Source of the DNA: Chryseobacterium taklimakanense
Lineage (GTDB): Bacteria; Bacteroidota; Bacteroidia; Flavobacteriales; Weeksellaceae
DNA: 64,000 nt
Direction of reading: 5' to 3'
NCBI RefSeq assembly: GCF_900187185.1
Contig: NZ_LT906465.1
Span: forward strand, 620,001 to 684,000
Shown one piece after another: positions 43,013-50,636 of the stretch. Under the pieces are notes generated by a model. The model saw only the letters and a list, made by a program, of their open reading frames with translations, was not told where the DNA came from and made no database searches. Numbering within the stretch: the stretch's first letter is position 1; each line of letters begins with the position of its first letter. A program made the translations under genes and the position numbers.

Positions 43013-43360
43013 ATTTAATTTCTGCTTGAAACTATAAATCATTTTCTGAATTTCCAGCAAATCAGCAAGAATTTCACTTGCTAAATCATCCTTAATAAGT
43101 TCTAAGTCTTTTGCTAAAATTAGCTGTGTCTGAAGTTCAAAAGCTGACCCCAAAGCAATTGCCAGAAAATGATTGAATTCTTTATTATTGTTTCGTCCAC
43201 TTCCTTCAGCAATATTTGAAGGAATTGATACAACACTTCTTTTCATTTGAGAAATAAGTCCGAATTTTTCATCGGCAGAAATATTTTGGCATATCAAATA
43301 GATATTCTTTGCCAGAACAATTGATTTCTGCCAAAAAATTAATTTCTCGAAATTATGCAT
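43007..43360 (-). CDS. Four-helix-bundle protein (23S rRNA intervening-sequence type)
   Basis: A 117-residue all-helical protein of the S23/IVP family (PF05635): FEKLIFWQKSIVLAKNIYLICQNIS, FGLISQMKRSVVSIPSNIAEGSGRNNNKEFNHFLAIALGSAFELQTQLILAK, DLLEIQKMIYSFKQKL. The central SIPSNIAEG..R...EF is the family hallmark. These proteins are encoded in intervening sequences of 23S rRNA and elsewhere in genomes; their role is unsettled. Here the gene sits inside the car operon: its ATG overlaps the end of carA by 8 bases, its end runs into the 44-bp repeat array, and inverted GAGCCRAGA-type repeats flank it. A decayed second copy lies at 44559-44683. Confidence 0.88.
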   Translation of the reverse strand: MHNFEKLIFWQKSIVLAKNIYLICQNISADEKFGLISQMKRSVVSIPSNIAEGSGRNNNKEFNHFLAIALGSAFELQTQLILAKDLELIKDDLASEILADLLEIQKMIYSFKQKLNS

Positions 43361-44459
43361 AGTCTTGATTCTTGGTTCTAGGCTCTTGGCTCTTAAATTT
43401 TTCCATCATATCAATAAACTCATCAAACAAATAATTCGCATCTTCCGGGCCGGGGCTTGCCTCCGGGTGATATTGCACAGAGAAACAAGGATGAATTTTG
43501 TGACGGACACCTTCGTTGGTACGGTCGTTCAAAGCGATGTGGGTTTCTTCGAGGTCGGTATTTTTCAAACTTTCCTGATCCACTGCATAACCGTGATTTT
43601 GTGAAGTAATCGCGACTTTGTTTGATTTTAATTCCAAAACAGGATGATTTCCACCGCGGTGGCCGAATTTCAGTTTATAAGTTTTCGCGCCGCAAGCCAG
43701 AGAAATCAACTGGTGGCCAAGGCAAATCCCAAAAATCGGAACTTTCCCCAGAATTCCGCGAATCATTTCCTGAGCGTGCGGCACATCTTGAGGATCGCCG
43801 GGACCGTTGGAAAGCATCACGCCGTCTGGTGCCATAAGCATAATATCCTGAGCAGTTACATTTTGTGAAACAACCGTTACATCGCAATCGCGCTGGTTGA
43901 GCTCGCGCAGAATTCCGTTTTTTGAACCGAAATCGACCAAAACTACTTTGAAACCGCGTCCCGGACTTGCATAACTGCTTTTCGTGGAAACGTTAATGAC
44001 CTGGTCTGTAGGAAATGTTATGGATGAAAGTTCTTCCACAACAGTTTTTTCATCTGCTTCTGCATTGACGATTTTTCCCTTGACAGTCCCTTTATCGCGG
44101 ATTAGTCTGGTCAGGCGTCGCGTATCGATTCCTGAAATCCCGCTGAGATTTTTGGCTTTAAAGAATTCATCCAGTGAAAGCAGCGATCGGAAATTGGATG
44201 GAAGGTCGCAGATTTCTTTTACAATTAAACCTTTTATAGCCGGTTCAATGCTTTCATAATCGTCGCGGTTGATGCCGTAATTTCCGATCAGCGGATACGT
44301 CATACAAACGATTTGCCCTGCATAGGACGGATCCGAAAGCAGTTCCTGATAACCGGTCATTCCTGTGTTGAAAACCACTTCTCCTTCCGTATCGGCATTC
44401 GTTCCGAAACCTGTTCCGTGAAAAACTTCACCGGACTCCAATATTAATTTTTTCTTCAT
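43353..44459 (-). CDS. carA: Carbamoyl-phosphate synthase small subunit (glutaminase)
   Basis: A 368-residue glutamine amidotransferase that supplies ammonia to CarB. The N-terminal domain begins KKKLILESGEVFHGTGFGTNADTEGEVVFNTGMTGYQE. The GATase domain has the catalytic Cys in IFGICLGHQLISLACGAKTYKLKFGHRGGNHP and the His-Glu in FSVQYHPEASPGPEDA. The last 12 or so residues (SQEPRTKNQDYA) are encoded by GAGCCAAGA-type repeat sequence from the adjacent four-helix-bundle element, not by normal carA sequence. The protein should still be active, since the family usually ends near DEFIDMMEKF. Confidence 0.96.
   Translation of the reverse strand: MKKKLILESGEVFHGTGFGTNADTEGEVVFNTGMTGYQELLSDPSYAGQIVCMTYPLIGNYGINRDDYESIEPAIKGLIVKEICDLPSNFRSLLSLDEFFKAKNLSGISGIDTRRLTRLIRDKGTVKGKIVNAEADEKTVVEELSSITFPTDQVINVSTKSSYASPGRGFKVVLVDFGSKNGILRELNQRDCDVTVVSQNVTAQDIMLMAPDGVMLSNGPGDPQDVPHAQEMIRGILGKVPIFGICLGHQLISLACGAKTYKLKFGHRGGNHPVLELKSNKVAITSQNHGYAVDQESLKNTDLEETHIALNDRTNEGVRHKIHPCFSVQYHPEASPGPEDANYLFDEFIDMMEKFKSQEPRTKNQDYA
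43361..43394 (-). repeat. Inverted terminal repeat of the four-helix-bundle element, carA side
   Basis: On the minus strand the sequence contains CTAGAACCAAGAATCAAGA. On the plus strand the far end of the element (42994-43012) contains CTAGAGCCGAGATTCAAGA. The two are inverted copies with 3 mismatches in 19 bases, so the element has terminal inverted repeats and its transcript could fold end to end. Confidence 0.6.
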
Positions 44460-44462
44460 TTT

Positions 44463-44520
44463 TTAGATTCTAGAGTCAAGAACCGAGAACCGAGAGCCGA
44501 GATCCGAGAATCAGGAATTA
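44463..44520. repeat. GAGCCGAGA-type repeat between pyrB remnant and carA
   Basis: TCAAGAACCGAGAACCGAGA followed by GCCGAGATCCGAGAATCAGG repeats the same 7-base module (RACCGAG/GAGCCGAGA) as the 44-bp array at 42721-43012. It lies between the carA start and the decayed four-helix-bundle copy. Confidence 0.75.
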
Positions 44521-44558
44521 AGATTCCAGACTCCGGAACCGGATTTGAGACTCACGTC

Positions 44559-44683
44559 TACGACTGCAATTTATTTTTAAAAGTATAAATCATTTTCTGT
44601 ATTTCAATTAAATCAGACAGCAGTTTGCCGGCATTATCCAGATTTAACAGATTCAATTCTTTCGGCAATTTTAATTGAGTTTG
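44559..44683 (-). pseudogene. C-terminal remnant of a second four-helix-bundle gene
   Basis: Translating the minus strand from 44683 gives QTQLKLPKELNLLNL, then DNAGKLLSDLIEIQKMIYTF and KNKLQS before a stop. This aligns with the last 41 residues of the intact copy (QTQLILAKDLELIKD...LADLLEIQKMIYSFKQKLNS). The first three quarters of the gene and its start codon are missing. GAGCC-type repeats flank it on both sides, and the stop codon of pyrB lies in one of them. Confidence 0.85.
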
Positions 44684-44717
44684 GGGCCTTGGCTCTCGCG
44701 GTTATCCCGTCTTGGCT
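44684..44717 (-). repeat. GAGCCAAG-type repeat after pyrB
   Basis: Minus-strand TAGAGCCAAGACGGGATAAC followed by CGCGAGAGCCAAGGCCCC; the TAG is the pyrB stop codon. It is the partner, in inverted orientation, of the repeat at 44463-44520. Confidence 0.6.
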
Positions 44718-45608
44718 CTATTCAAACTCAAATCCCTTACTTTCCAGAGCATGTTTCAGAATCGCCATTCTCGCGAAAACGCCGTTTTCCATTGCTTTAA
44801 AGATTCTGGATCTTTCACATTCCACCAAATCGCTGTCGATTTCCACGCCGCGGTTGATGGGTGCCGGGTGCATGATAATCGCTTCGGGTTTCATCGCTTT
44901 TTCGCGTTCTTTGGTTAAACCATATTTTTTGTGGTATTTACCCAGAGAAATCTGCATTTTCTCGCCGTGGCGTTCGTGCTGGATCCTCAGTAAAATTAAA
45001 ACATCTACTTCTTTCACCAAATCGTCGAGTGCAACAAAAGTTCCGTTGATGATCGCTCCTTCGTCAAACCATTCGGAAGGCCCTGAAAAATAAACTTTCG
45101 CACCCAGTTTTCTCAATGCCTCCGCATTGGAATTGGCGACGCGCGAGTGTTTTACGTCGCCTACAATACCGATCTTCAAACCTTCAAATTTTCCAAATTC
45201 CTGATAGATCGTCAACAGATCGAGCACTGTTTGTGTCGGATGGGAACCTTTTCCGTCGCCGCCGTTGATTACCGGCAAATCTATGCTTTCGAGCTCCTTA
45301 TAATATGCATCCTGGAAATGGCGAATCACAACAAGATTAACACCCAAAGCTTCCAAAGTTTTTACGGTATCGTAGAGGCTCTCTCCTTTATTTACAGAGC
45401 TTGTACTCACATCAAACGGCACAACCTGCAAACCCAGTTTCCTTTCAGCAATATCAAAACTAGTTTTGGTACGCGTACTGTTTTCATAAAATAAGTTGGA
45501 AACAAAAATTTCGGATTTTGCTTTTGAAATTTTTCCGTTTGCAAAAGCATCGGCATCGTTCAACAGCTCTTTGATGGTTTCCGGCGCCAGGTCGCTAATT
45601 GTGAGCAT
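44718..45608 (-). CDS. pyrB: Aspartate carbamoyltransferase catalytic subunit
   Basis: A 296-residue ATCase that joins carbamoyl phosphate and aspartate, the first committed step of pyrimidine synthesis. The carbamoyl-phosphate site is [19 protein letters not shown], with the mobile Lys in [37 protein letters not shown] and [20 protein letters not shown] hold further ligands, and [13 protein letters not shown] the aspartate loop. It is slightly short (about 305 is usual). No pyrI or pyrR gene is adjacent. A leader ORF and terminator precede it, so attenuation is likely. Confidence 0.95.
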   Translation of the reverse strand: MLTISDLAPETIKELLNDADAFANGKISKAKSEIFVSNLFYENSTRTKTSFDIAERKLGLQVVPFDVSTSSVNKGESLYDTVKTLEALGVNLVVIRHFQDAYYKELESIDLPVINGGDGKGSHPTQTVLDLLTIYQEFGKFEGLKIGIVGDVKHSRVANSNAEALRKLGAKVYFSGPSEWFDEGAIINGTFVALDDLVKEVDVLILLRIQHERHGEKMQISLGKYHKKYGLTKEREKAMKPEAIIMHPAPINRGVEIDSDLVECERSRIFKAMENGVFARMAILKHALESKGFEFE

Positions 45609-45624
45609 AATAGGTAGGTTTTAA

Positions 45625-45656
45625 TATAAAAAAAACGAAGCCAATAAGACTTCGTT
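45625..45656 (-). terminator. Attenuator-type terminator upstream of pyrB
   Basis: AACGAAG and CTTCGTT form a 7-bp stem across 9 bases, followed on the minus strand by eight T, only about 17 bases before the pyrB ATG. The stem starts in the stop codon of the 24-codon leader ORF. There is no other gene upstream on this strand for it to end, so it fits an attenuator. Confidence 0.75.
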
Positions 45657-45729
45657 AGATAAAATAAATATTGTCGATATCGGCATTGCCGCCGAATGAT
45701 AAATCGTCTAAAGGATTCGTTGCATTCAT
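45655..45729 (-). CDS. Putative pyrB leader peptide
   Basis: A 24-codon ORF: MNATNPLDDLSFGG followed by NADIDNIYFI, ending at TAA. Its last codons are U-rich (AAUAUUUAUUUUAUCUAA) and run straight into the terminator stem before pyrB. The -7 box TATCTTTG is at 45736-45743, so the ATG lies at or within a few bases of the transcript start. The arrangement (leader ORF, U-rich pause region, terminator, pyrB) is that of the pyrBI attenuator of enteric bacteria. The peptide itself need not have a function. Confidence 0.6.
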   Translation of the reverse strand: MNATNPLDDLSFGGNADIDNIYFI

Positions 45730-45735
45730 TGGCTG

Positions 45736-45743
45736 CAAAGATA
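45736..45743 (-). promoter_or_regulatory. -7 box of the pyrB operon promoter
   Basis: TATCTTTG on the minus strand is a perfect TAnnTTTG match; no good TTG -33 element is visible. It lies 7 bases upstream of the leader-peptide ATG. Confidence 0.6.
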
Positions 45744-46009
45744 TAAATTTTCGCTTAATAAATAATTGTGAACGAGATTTTAAATTAAAATTTATACTAT
45801 ATTGCCAATTAAATATGACGGCAAGGAATTCCAAATTCCATCCACGATTGATAATGAAGTGATTATCGGGGAAATTCAGGAAAAAATAAAGGAATATAGG
45901 GAAATGGATTAAGGGTTTGAGGATGTGAGTCGTGAAGCCGTTGGGTCGTACGTTATGAAATGGAAATGATACACCTTGTAATAATAAACGATTGAACTAT
46001 TAAAAATTA
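45744..46009. other. Intergenic region with a decayed coding fragment
   Basis: This stretch separates the divergent pyrB and acs units. On the plus strand 45811-45912 reads KYDGKEFQIPSTIDNEVIIG, then EIQEKIKEYREMD and stop, which looks like real protein but has no ATG and only 33 codons. It may be the end of a lost gene, or a very short gene with an unusual start. The rest is AT-rich and empty, apart from the acs promoter that follows. Confidence 0.4.
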
Positions 46010-46040
46010 TTGAACCTTACACCTTAATCATTTAACTTTA
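46010..46040 (+). promoter_or_regulatory. Promoter of acs
   Basis: TTG at 46010-46012 and TAACTTTA at 46033-46040, 20 bases apart, match the Bacteroidetes promoter with one deviation in the -7 box. The transcript would begin a few bases before the ATG at 46054. Confidence 0.45.
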
Positions 46041-46053
46041 AAACTAAGAAAAT

Positions 46054-47961
46054 ATGAAAAACTTGTATATCGATGATCTGCCCGATTATTTTAAGCAGTA
46101 CAAAAAATCAATCAAAAACCCTAAAAAATTCTGGGGCAAGATTGCGGATGAGGGATTCGTGTGGTATCAACGCTGGACGAAAGTGGTGGATTTCGATATG
46201 GAGGAAGCCAAAATCAAGTGGTTTAAAAACGCCAAACTGAACATTACGAAAAATTGCCTGGACCGGCATTTGGCAGACCGTGGCGAAAAAACTGCAATTA
46301 TCTGGGAACCGAACGACCCCAAGGAGAAAGCGCAACACATCACTTACCGCGAACTGCACGAAAGGGTGTGCAAAATGGCGAATGTTCTCACCGATCTGGG
46401 AATTCAGAAGGGCGACCGTGTGTGTATTTACCTGCCCATGATTCCCGAACTTGCGGTGACGATGCTGGCGTGCGCAAGGATGGGTGCGGTGCATTCGGTG
46501 ATTTTTGCGGGATTCTCGGATACGGCGGTGGCATCGCGCGTGAACGACTGCGGGGCGAAACTGATTGTATGCTCGGATGGCAGTTACCGTGGCAACAAAG
46601 CGATTGATTTAAAGGGAATTATCGACAAAGCGGCAGAAAAATGCCCCACTGTGGAGAAAGTTTTGGTCGTAAAAAGAACCGGCGGCGAAGTGAAGATGAA
46701 GGAAGGCCGGGATTTGTGGCTGGAACCGCTGTATGCGAAGGCTTCGAGCGATTTTGTATCTAAAATCATGGATGCGGAAGACCCGCTTTTCATCCTTTAT
46801 ACTTCGGGATCTACCGGGAAGCCGAAAGGCATGCTGCACACAACCGCCGGTTACATGGTATACACGGCTTATACTTTTAAAAATGTGTTCAATTATCGCG
46901 AAAACGACATTTACTGGTGCACGGCGGATATCGGCTGGATTACGGGACATTCGTATATTTTATACGGTCCGCTCGCTAACGGTGCCACAACGGTAATTTT
47001 CGAGGGTGTTCCTACTTATCCTGAACCCGACCGTTTCTGGGAAGTGATCGACAAACATAAAGTTACACAGTTCTATACCGCTCCTACTGCGATCCGCTCT
47101 TTGGCGAAAGAAAGCAATGAATGGGTGGAGAAACACGATTTGTCGAGTCTGAGAGTGATTGGCTCCGTTGGCGAACCTATAAACGATGAAGCTTGGCACT
47201 GGTACAACGACCACGTCGGCAAGAAAAAATGCCCGATTGTGGACACCTGGTGGCAAACGGAAACGGGAGGAATCATGATTTCACCGATTCCTTTTGTGAC
47301 ACCTACAAAACCAACTTATGCCACCCTTCCGCTACCGGGAATTCAGCCGGTTTTGATGGATGACAAGCGCAATGAAATCACTGGAAATCAAGTGGATGGA
47401 AATTTATGCATCCGTTTTCCGTGGCCGGGAATTGCGCGGACGATATGGGGTGACCATCAGCGTTATAAAGAAACCTATTTCACCGCTTTTCCGGGGAAAT
47501 ATTTTACGGGAGACGGTGCTTTACGCGATGAAACCGGGTATTACAGAATTACCGGACGTGTGGATGACGTGATCATCGTTTCCGGACACAACCTTGGAAC
47601 CGCACCCATTGAGGACAGCATCAACCTGCACCCTGCCGTGGCTGAATCTGCGATTGTTGGCTATCCGCACGATATTAAAGGAAATGCGCTCTATGGTTTT
47701 GTGATTCTGAAAGAAACCGGTGAAGGCCGTGACAAGGAAAATTTAAGAAAAGAAATCAACCAGATGATTACCGATACGATTGGGCCGATTGCAAAACTGG
47801 ATAAAATCCAGTTCGTAAGCGGACTTCCGAAAACGCGTTCCGGAAAAATCATGCGCAGGATCCTGAGGAAAATTGCGGAGGGAGATTTCTCCAATTTCGG
47901 AGATACTTCGACGTTGCTGAATCCTGAGATTGTGGATGAGATTAAGGATGGACGCCTCTAA
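46054..47961 (+). CDS. acs: Acetyl-CoA synthetase
   Basis: A 635-residue AMP-forming acetate-CoA ligase. Sequence landmarks: ILYTSGSTGKPKGMLHTTAGYM (the P-loop-like motif), WCTADIGWITGHSYILYGPLANGATTVIFEGVPTYP, DTWWQTETGGIMISPIPF (the adenylate site with the acetyl-pocket Trp), YRITGRVDDVIIVSGHNLGTAPIEDSI (A8 hinge), and KTRSGKIMRRILRK, in which the Lys before Ile-Met is the residue acetylated in Acs. It activates acetate for the TCA and glyoxylate cycles. Length matches Acs. Single-gene unit with its own terminator at 48057-48087. Confidence 0.95.
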   Translation: MKNLYIDDLPDYFKQYKKSIKNPKKFWGKIADEGFVWYQRWTKVVDFDMEEAKIKWFKNAKLNITKNCLDRHLADRGEKTAIIWEPNDPKEKAQHITYRELHERVCKMANVLTDLGIQKGDRVCIYLPMIPELAVTMLACARMGAVHSVIFAGFSDTAVASRVNDCGAKLIVCSDGSYRGNKAIDLKGIIDKAAEKCPTVEKVLVVKRTGGEVKMKEGRDLWLEPLYAKASSDFVSKIMDAEDPLFILYTSGSTGKPKGMLHTTAGYMVYTAYTFKNVFNYRENDIYWCTADIGWITGHSYILYGPLANGATTVIFEGVPTYPEPDRFWEVIDKHKVTQFYTAPTAIRSLAKESNEWVEKHDLSSLRVIGSVGEPINDEAWHWYNDHVGKKKCPIVDTWWQTETGGIMISPIPFVTPTKPTYATLPLPGIQPVLMDDKRNEITGNQVDGNLCIRFPWPGIARTIWGDHQRYKETYFTAFPGKYFTGDGALRDETGYYRITGRVDDVIIVSGHNLGTAPIEDSINLHPAVAESAIVGYPHDIKGNALYGFVILKETGEGRDKENLRKEINQMITDTIGPIAKLDKIQFVSGLPKTRSGKIMRRILRKIAEGDFSNFGDTSTLLNPEIVDEIKDGRL

Positions 47962-48056
47962 CAACTAGCTGAAAAGAATTTTTTTCATTAGGATTTATTA
48001 ACCTTTTGAAGGCGTGAAAACTCAAAAAATCTCAATATTCGATAATGCTTTAATAT

Positions 48057-48087
48057 AAAACCTGAATTAATCTTCAGGTTTTTTTTG
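48057..48087 (+). terminator. Intrinsic terminator after acs
   Basis: AACCTGAA and TTCAGGTT arms with a 6-base loop and eight T following, 96 bases after the acs stop codon. Confidence 0.85.
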
Positions 48088-48167
48088 ATTTCACAATAAA
48101 ATCAAAAATAATTATTAAATATTTGTTAAATATTACTTCAACTATATCAATGAACAAATAATGGACT

Positions 48168-48270
48168 TAATTTTGCAACAATTTTTTACAGAGGAACAAA
48201 CAATTATAGTTCTTCATATCAAATTAAATTTTTCAATACCAGATCCGCTACACCCATAGCGGATTTTTTA
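48168..48270 (+). ncRNA. Possible small RNA of about 90 bases
   Basis: A perfect -7 box TAATTTTG (48168-48175) and, about 68 bases further on, an intrinsic terminator (ATCCGCTA, CACCCA loop, TAGCGGAT, T6; 48243-48270) enclose a stretch with no ATG and no open frame. No -33 TTG is found at the right distance. A separate terminator after acs (48057-48087) lies before it, so the second terminator has no other gene to serve. A short regulatory RNA is the simplest reading, but expression is unproven. Confidence 0.45.
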
Positions 48271-48366
48271 TTTATACCTAAAAAAATTGTAATAAATTTT
48301 AAAAAATACAACCATCAAATTTAACAACTAAAATGCCCTGCTGGACACATTGAGCGTACTTTTTAC
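48271..48366. other. Remaining non-coding part before the RelA/SpoT gene
   Basis: The whole 455-base gap between acs and the RelA/SpoT gene holds the acs terminator, the possible small RNA with its terminator, and this AT-rich stretch, in which I see nothing further. Confidence 0.4.
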
Positions 48367-48397
48367 TTGCAAAATTGAGGGCTTTTTCCTATTTTCG
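48367..48397 (+). promoter_or_regulatory. Promoter of the RelA/SpoT gene
   Basis: TTG at 48367-48369 and TATTTTCG at 48390-48397 are 20 bases apart (one deviation in the -7 box). The transcript would start near 48404, which rules out the upstream ATG at 48375 and supports the ATG at 48417. Confidence 0.6.
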
Positions 48398-48416
48398 TAA
48401 TATTAAAGGCACACAG

Positions 48417-50621
48417 ATGGTTTACGATCTAGAACAGGAAAACAAGGAGATTCTCGCGAGGTACAGGGATTTGATAGCCAATACCTACCGAACCCTGGAT
48501 GAGGAACAGAATAAACTCATCCGGAAAGCCTTTGATATAGCGTTAGATGCCCACAAAGACCAGCGCAGGAAAAGTGGCGAACCCTACATTTACCACCCCA
48601 TCGAAGTCGCTAAAATCGTAGCCAACGAAATTGGCCTCGGGGCCACTTCCATTGCCTGCGCCCTTCTCCACGATGTGATTGAAGATTCTGAATACACCTA
48701 CGATGACATCAAGAAAATTTTTGGCGAAAAAATCGCAGACATCGTCAACGGGCTCACCAAAATCTCGGTGATGAACCACCAGAATATTTCGGTACAGTCG
48801 GAGAATTACAGGAAATTACTGCTCACTCTTTCGGAAGATTTCCGAGTGATTCTGATTAAAATTGCCGACCGCCTCCACAATATGCGGACTTTGGAGAGCA
48901 TGGCACCCGACAAACAGAAAAAAATCGCGTCTGAAACGGTTTACATTTACTCACCTTTAGCTCACAGGCTGGGTTTTTACAACATTAAATCTGAGCTTGA
49001 GGATTTGTCTTTAAAATACAACAATCCGGATGTTTATAATGAAATTCTCGGCAAACTCGAAATTGCCAACGAACACCGCGAGAAGTACGTAGAAGAATTC
49101 AAAAAAGAAGTTTCGGAGCGACTTAAGGAAGAGGGATTGAATTTTACGATCAAAGGCCGTGCAAAAGCCATTTCTTCCATCTACCGGAAGATGCTGAAAC
49201 AGGGTGTGCCTTTTGAAGAGGTTTTCGACAACTACGCCATCAGGATCATCTATAAATCTGATGCCAAGAACGAAAAATTCCTGGCGTGGAAAATTTATTC
49301 CATCGTAACAGACCTTTACCACAGTAATCCGCTGCGCATGCGCGACTGGATTACACAACCGCGCTCCACCGGTTACGAAAGTTTGCACCTCACCGTTCTT
49401 GGGCCAGATAAAAAGTGGATCGAAGTACAAATCCGTTCCGAGAGAATGGACGATATCGCTGAAAAAGGTGTTGCTGCACATTACAAATACAAGGAAGGCT
49501 TCAGGCAAAATCCGGATGAAAGAAATTTCGAGCAGTGGGTTTCTGAGATCCGCGAGGTGCTGGAGCAGCAACAAAATCTTTCTACCACGGAGCTTTTAGA
49601 TAACATAAAACTCAATTTATACTCTAAAGAAGTTTTTGTTTTTACGCCGAGAGGTGAAATCAAGATTCTTCCGAGAGGCTCCACGGCTTTAGATTTTGCT
49701 TTTGCAGTACACTCCGATCTTGGAACAAAATGTCTCGGTGCGAAAATCAACGGCAAACTCGTTCCTATTTCGCACGTTTTGCAGAACGGCGACCAGGTTG
49801 ATATCCTCTCATCACAAAACCAAAAACCTAAGTCGGATTGGCTGGAGTTTGTGGTAACTTCGAAGGCAAAATCCAAGATTAAAGCATATCTTAATTCCGA
49901 AAAAAACCATTTGGTACAGGAAGGCAAGGAAATGCTGCAGAGGAAGCTTCGCCACGCAAAGCTCAACTTCAATGATGATGAAGTGAACAAGATGCAGAAA
50001 TTCTTTAACCTGAAAACTTCGCAGGAACTCTTCCTGGCGTTTCAGGATGGGAAACTGGATACGGGCGACCTTAGGAAGTATATTGAAAGCAAAAATGTTC
50101 TTAGTAATTTACTGAACCGATTCCGCAAATCACCCGTTAAGAACGATGTTTACGAGGAAGTGCAGCCAAGCAATCTCGATATGATTGTCTTCGGTAAAGA
50201 TGAAGAAAAGCTGAATTACTCCTTCGCAAAATGCTGCAACGTCATCCCGGGTGATAAAATTTTCGGATTCATCACAATTTCAGACGGAATAAAGGTGCAC
50301 AGCGACAACTGTCCGAACGCGATCAACCTTCGGGCACAGTACGATTATCGTGTAATGCCTGCAAAATGGGTAAACGCGGAAAGCTTCAAAAACCGTGTAA
50401 AGATCGAGATCGAAGGCCTGGACAGAATGGGAATGATCAACGACATTACACAGGTCATCAGTAACAGTATGAGCATGGATATGAAGAGTATGTCAATTTC
50501 CTCAAACGACGGGGTGTTTACCGGAAGCATAAATCTTGAAGTAAAAAACAAACACCAGCTTGAAGAAACCTTCAAAAAACTTAAAAACATCAACGGCGTT
50601 TCGAAAGTAAAGCGCGTATAA
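48417..50621 (+). CDS. Bifunctional RelA/SpoT (p)ppGpp synthetase/hydrolase
   Basis: A 734-residue RSH protein from the ATG at 48417; the in-frame ATG at 48375 lies within the promoter. HD hydrolase domain at about residues 45-195 (HPIEVAKIV, LLHDVIEDSEYTYDDI with the His-Asp pair, KIADRLHNMRTL). Synthetase domain at about 235-345 (VPFEEVFDNYAIRIIY, PRSTGYESLHLTVLGPDKKWIEVQIRS). TGS domain at about 395-455 (VFVFTPRGEIKILPRGSTALDFAFAVH). ACT domain at the C-terminus (VKIEIEGLDRMGMINDITQVISN). Both catalytic halves look complete. It controls the stringent response. nhaA follows after 15 bases. Confidence 0.94.
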   Translation: MVYDLEQENKEILARYRDLIANTYRTLDEEQNKLIRKAFDIALDAHKDQRRKSGEPYIYHPIEVAKIVANEIGLGATSIACALLHDVIEDSEYTYDDIKKIFGEKIADIVNGLTKISVMNHQNISVQSENYRKLLLTLSEDFRVILIKIADRLHNMRTLESMAPDKQKKIASETVYIYSPLAHRLGFYNIKSELEDLSLKYNNPDVYNEILGKLEIANEHREKYVEEFKKEVSERLKEEGLNFTIKGRAKAISSIYRKMLKQGVPFEEVFDNYAIRIIYKSDAKNEKFLAWKIYSIVTDLYHSNPLRMRDWITQPRSTGYESLHLTVLGPDKKWIEVQIRSERMDDIAEKGVAAHYKYKEGFRQNPDERNFEQWVSEIREVLEQQQNLSTTELLDNIKLNLYSKEVFVFTPRGEIKILPRGSTALDFAFAVHSDLGTKCLGAKINGKLVPISHVLQNGDQVDILSSQNQKPKSDWLEFVVTSKAKSKIKAYLNSEKNHLVQEGKEMLQRKLRHAKLNFNDDEVNKMQKFFNLKTSQELFLAFQDGKLDTGDLRKYIESKNVLSNLLNRFRKSPVKNDVYEEVQPSNLDMIVFGKDEEKLNYSFAKCCNVIPGDKIFGFITISDGIKVHSDNCPNAINLRAQYDYRVMPAKWVNAESFKNRVKIEIEGLDRMGMINDITQVISNSMSMDMKSMSISSNDGVFTGSINLEVKNKHQLEETFKKLKNINGVSKVKRV

Positions 50622-50636
50622 CCTTTAAAATCAGCG

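Noticed and set aside
43007-43360. Four-helix-bundle gene as the Avd part of a diversity-generating retroelement
   Set aside because: No reverse transcriptase, template repeat or variable repeat is visible nearby; the sequence fits the IVP/S23 family.
45671-45862. A 63-residue plus-strand ORF between pyrB and acs
   Set aside because: It runs opposite to the leader ORF and terminator of pyrB and its translation is low in protein-like character.
48111-48167. AT-rich stretch before the possible small RNA as a replication origin
   Set aside because: No DnaA-box cluster, and no dnaA or other origin-linked gene is present.
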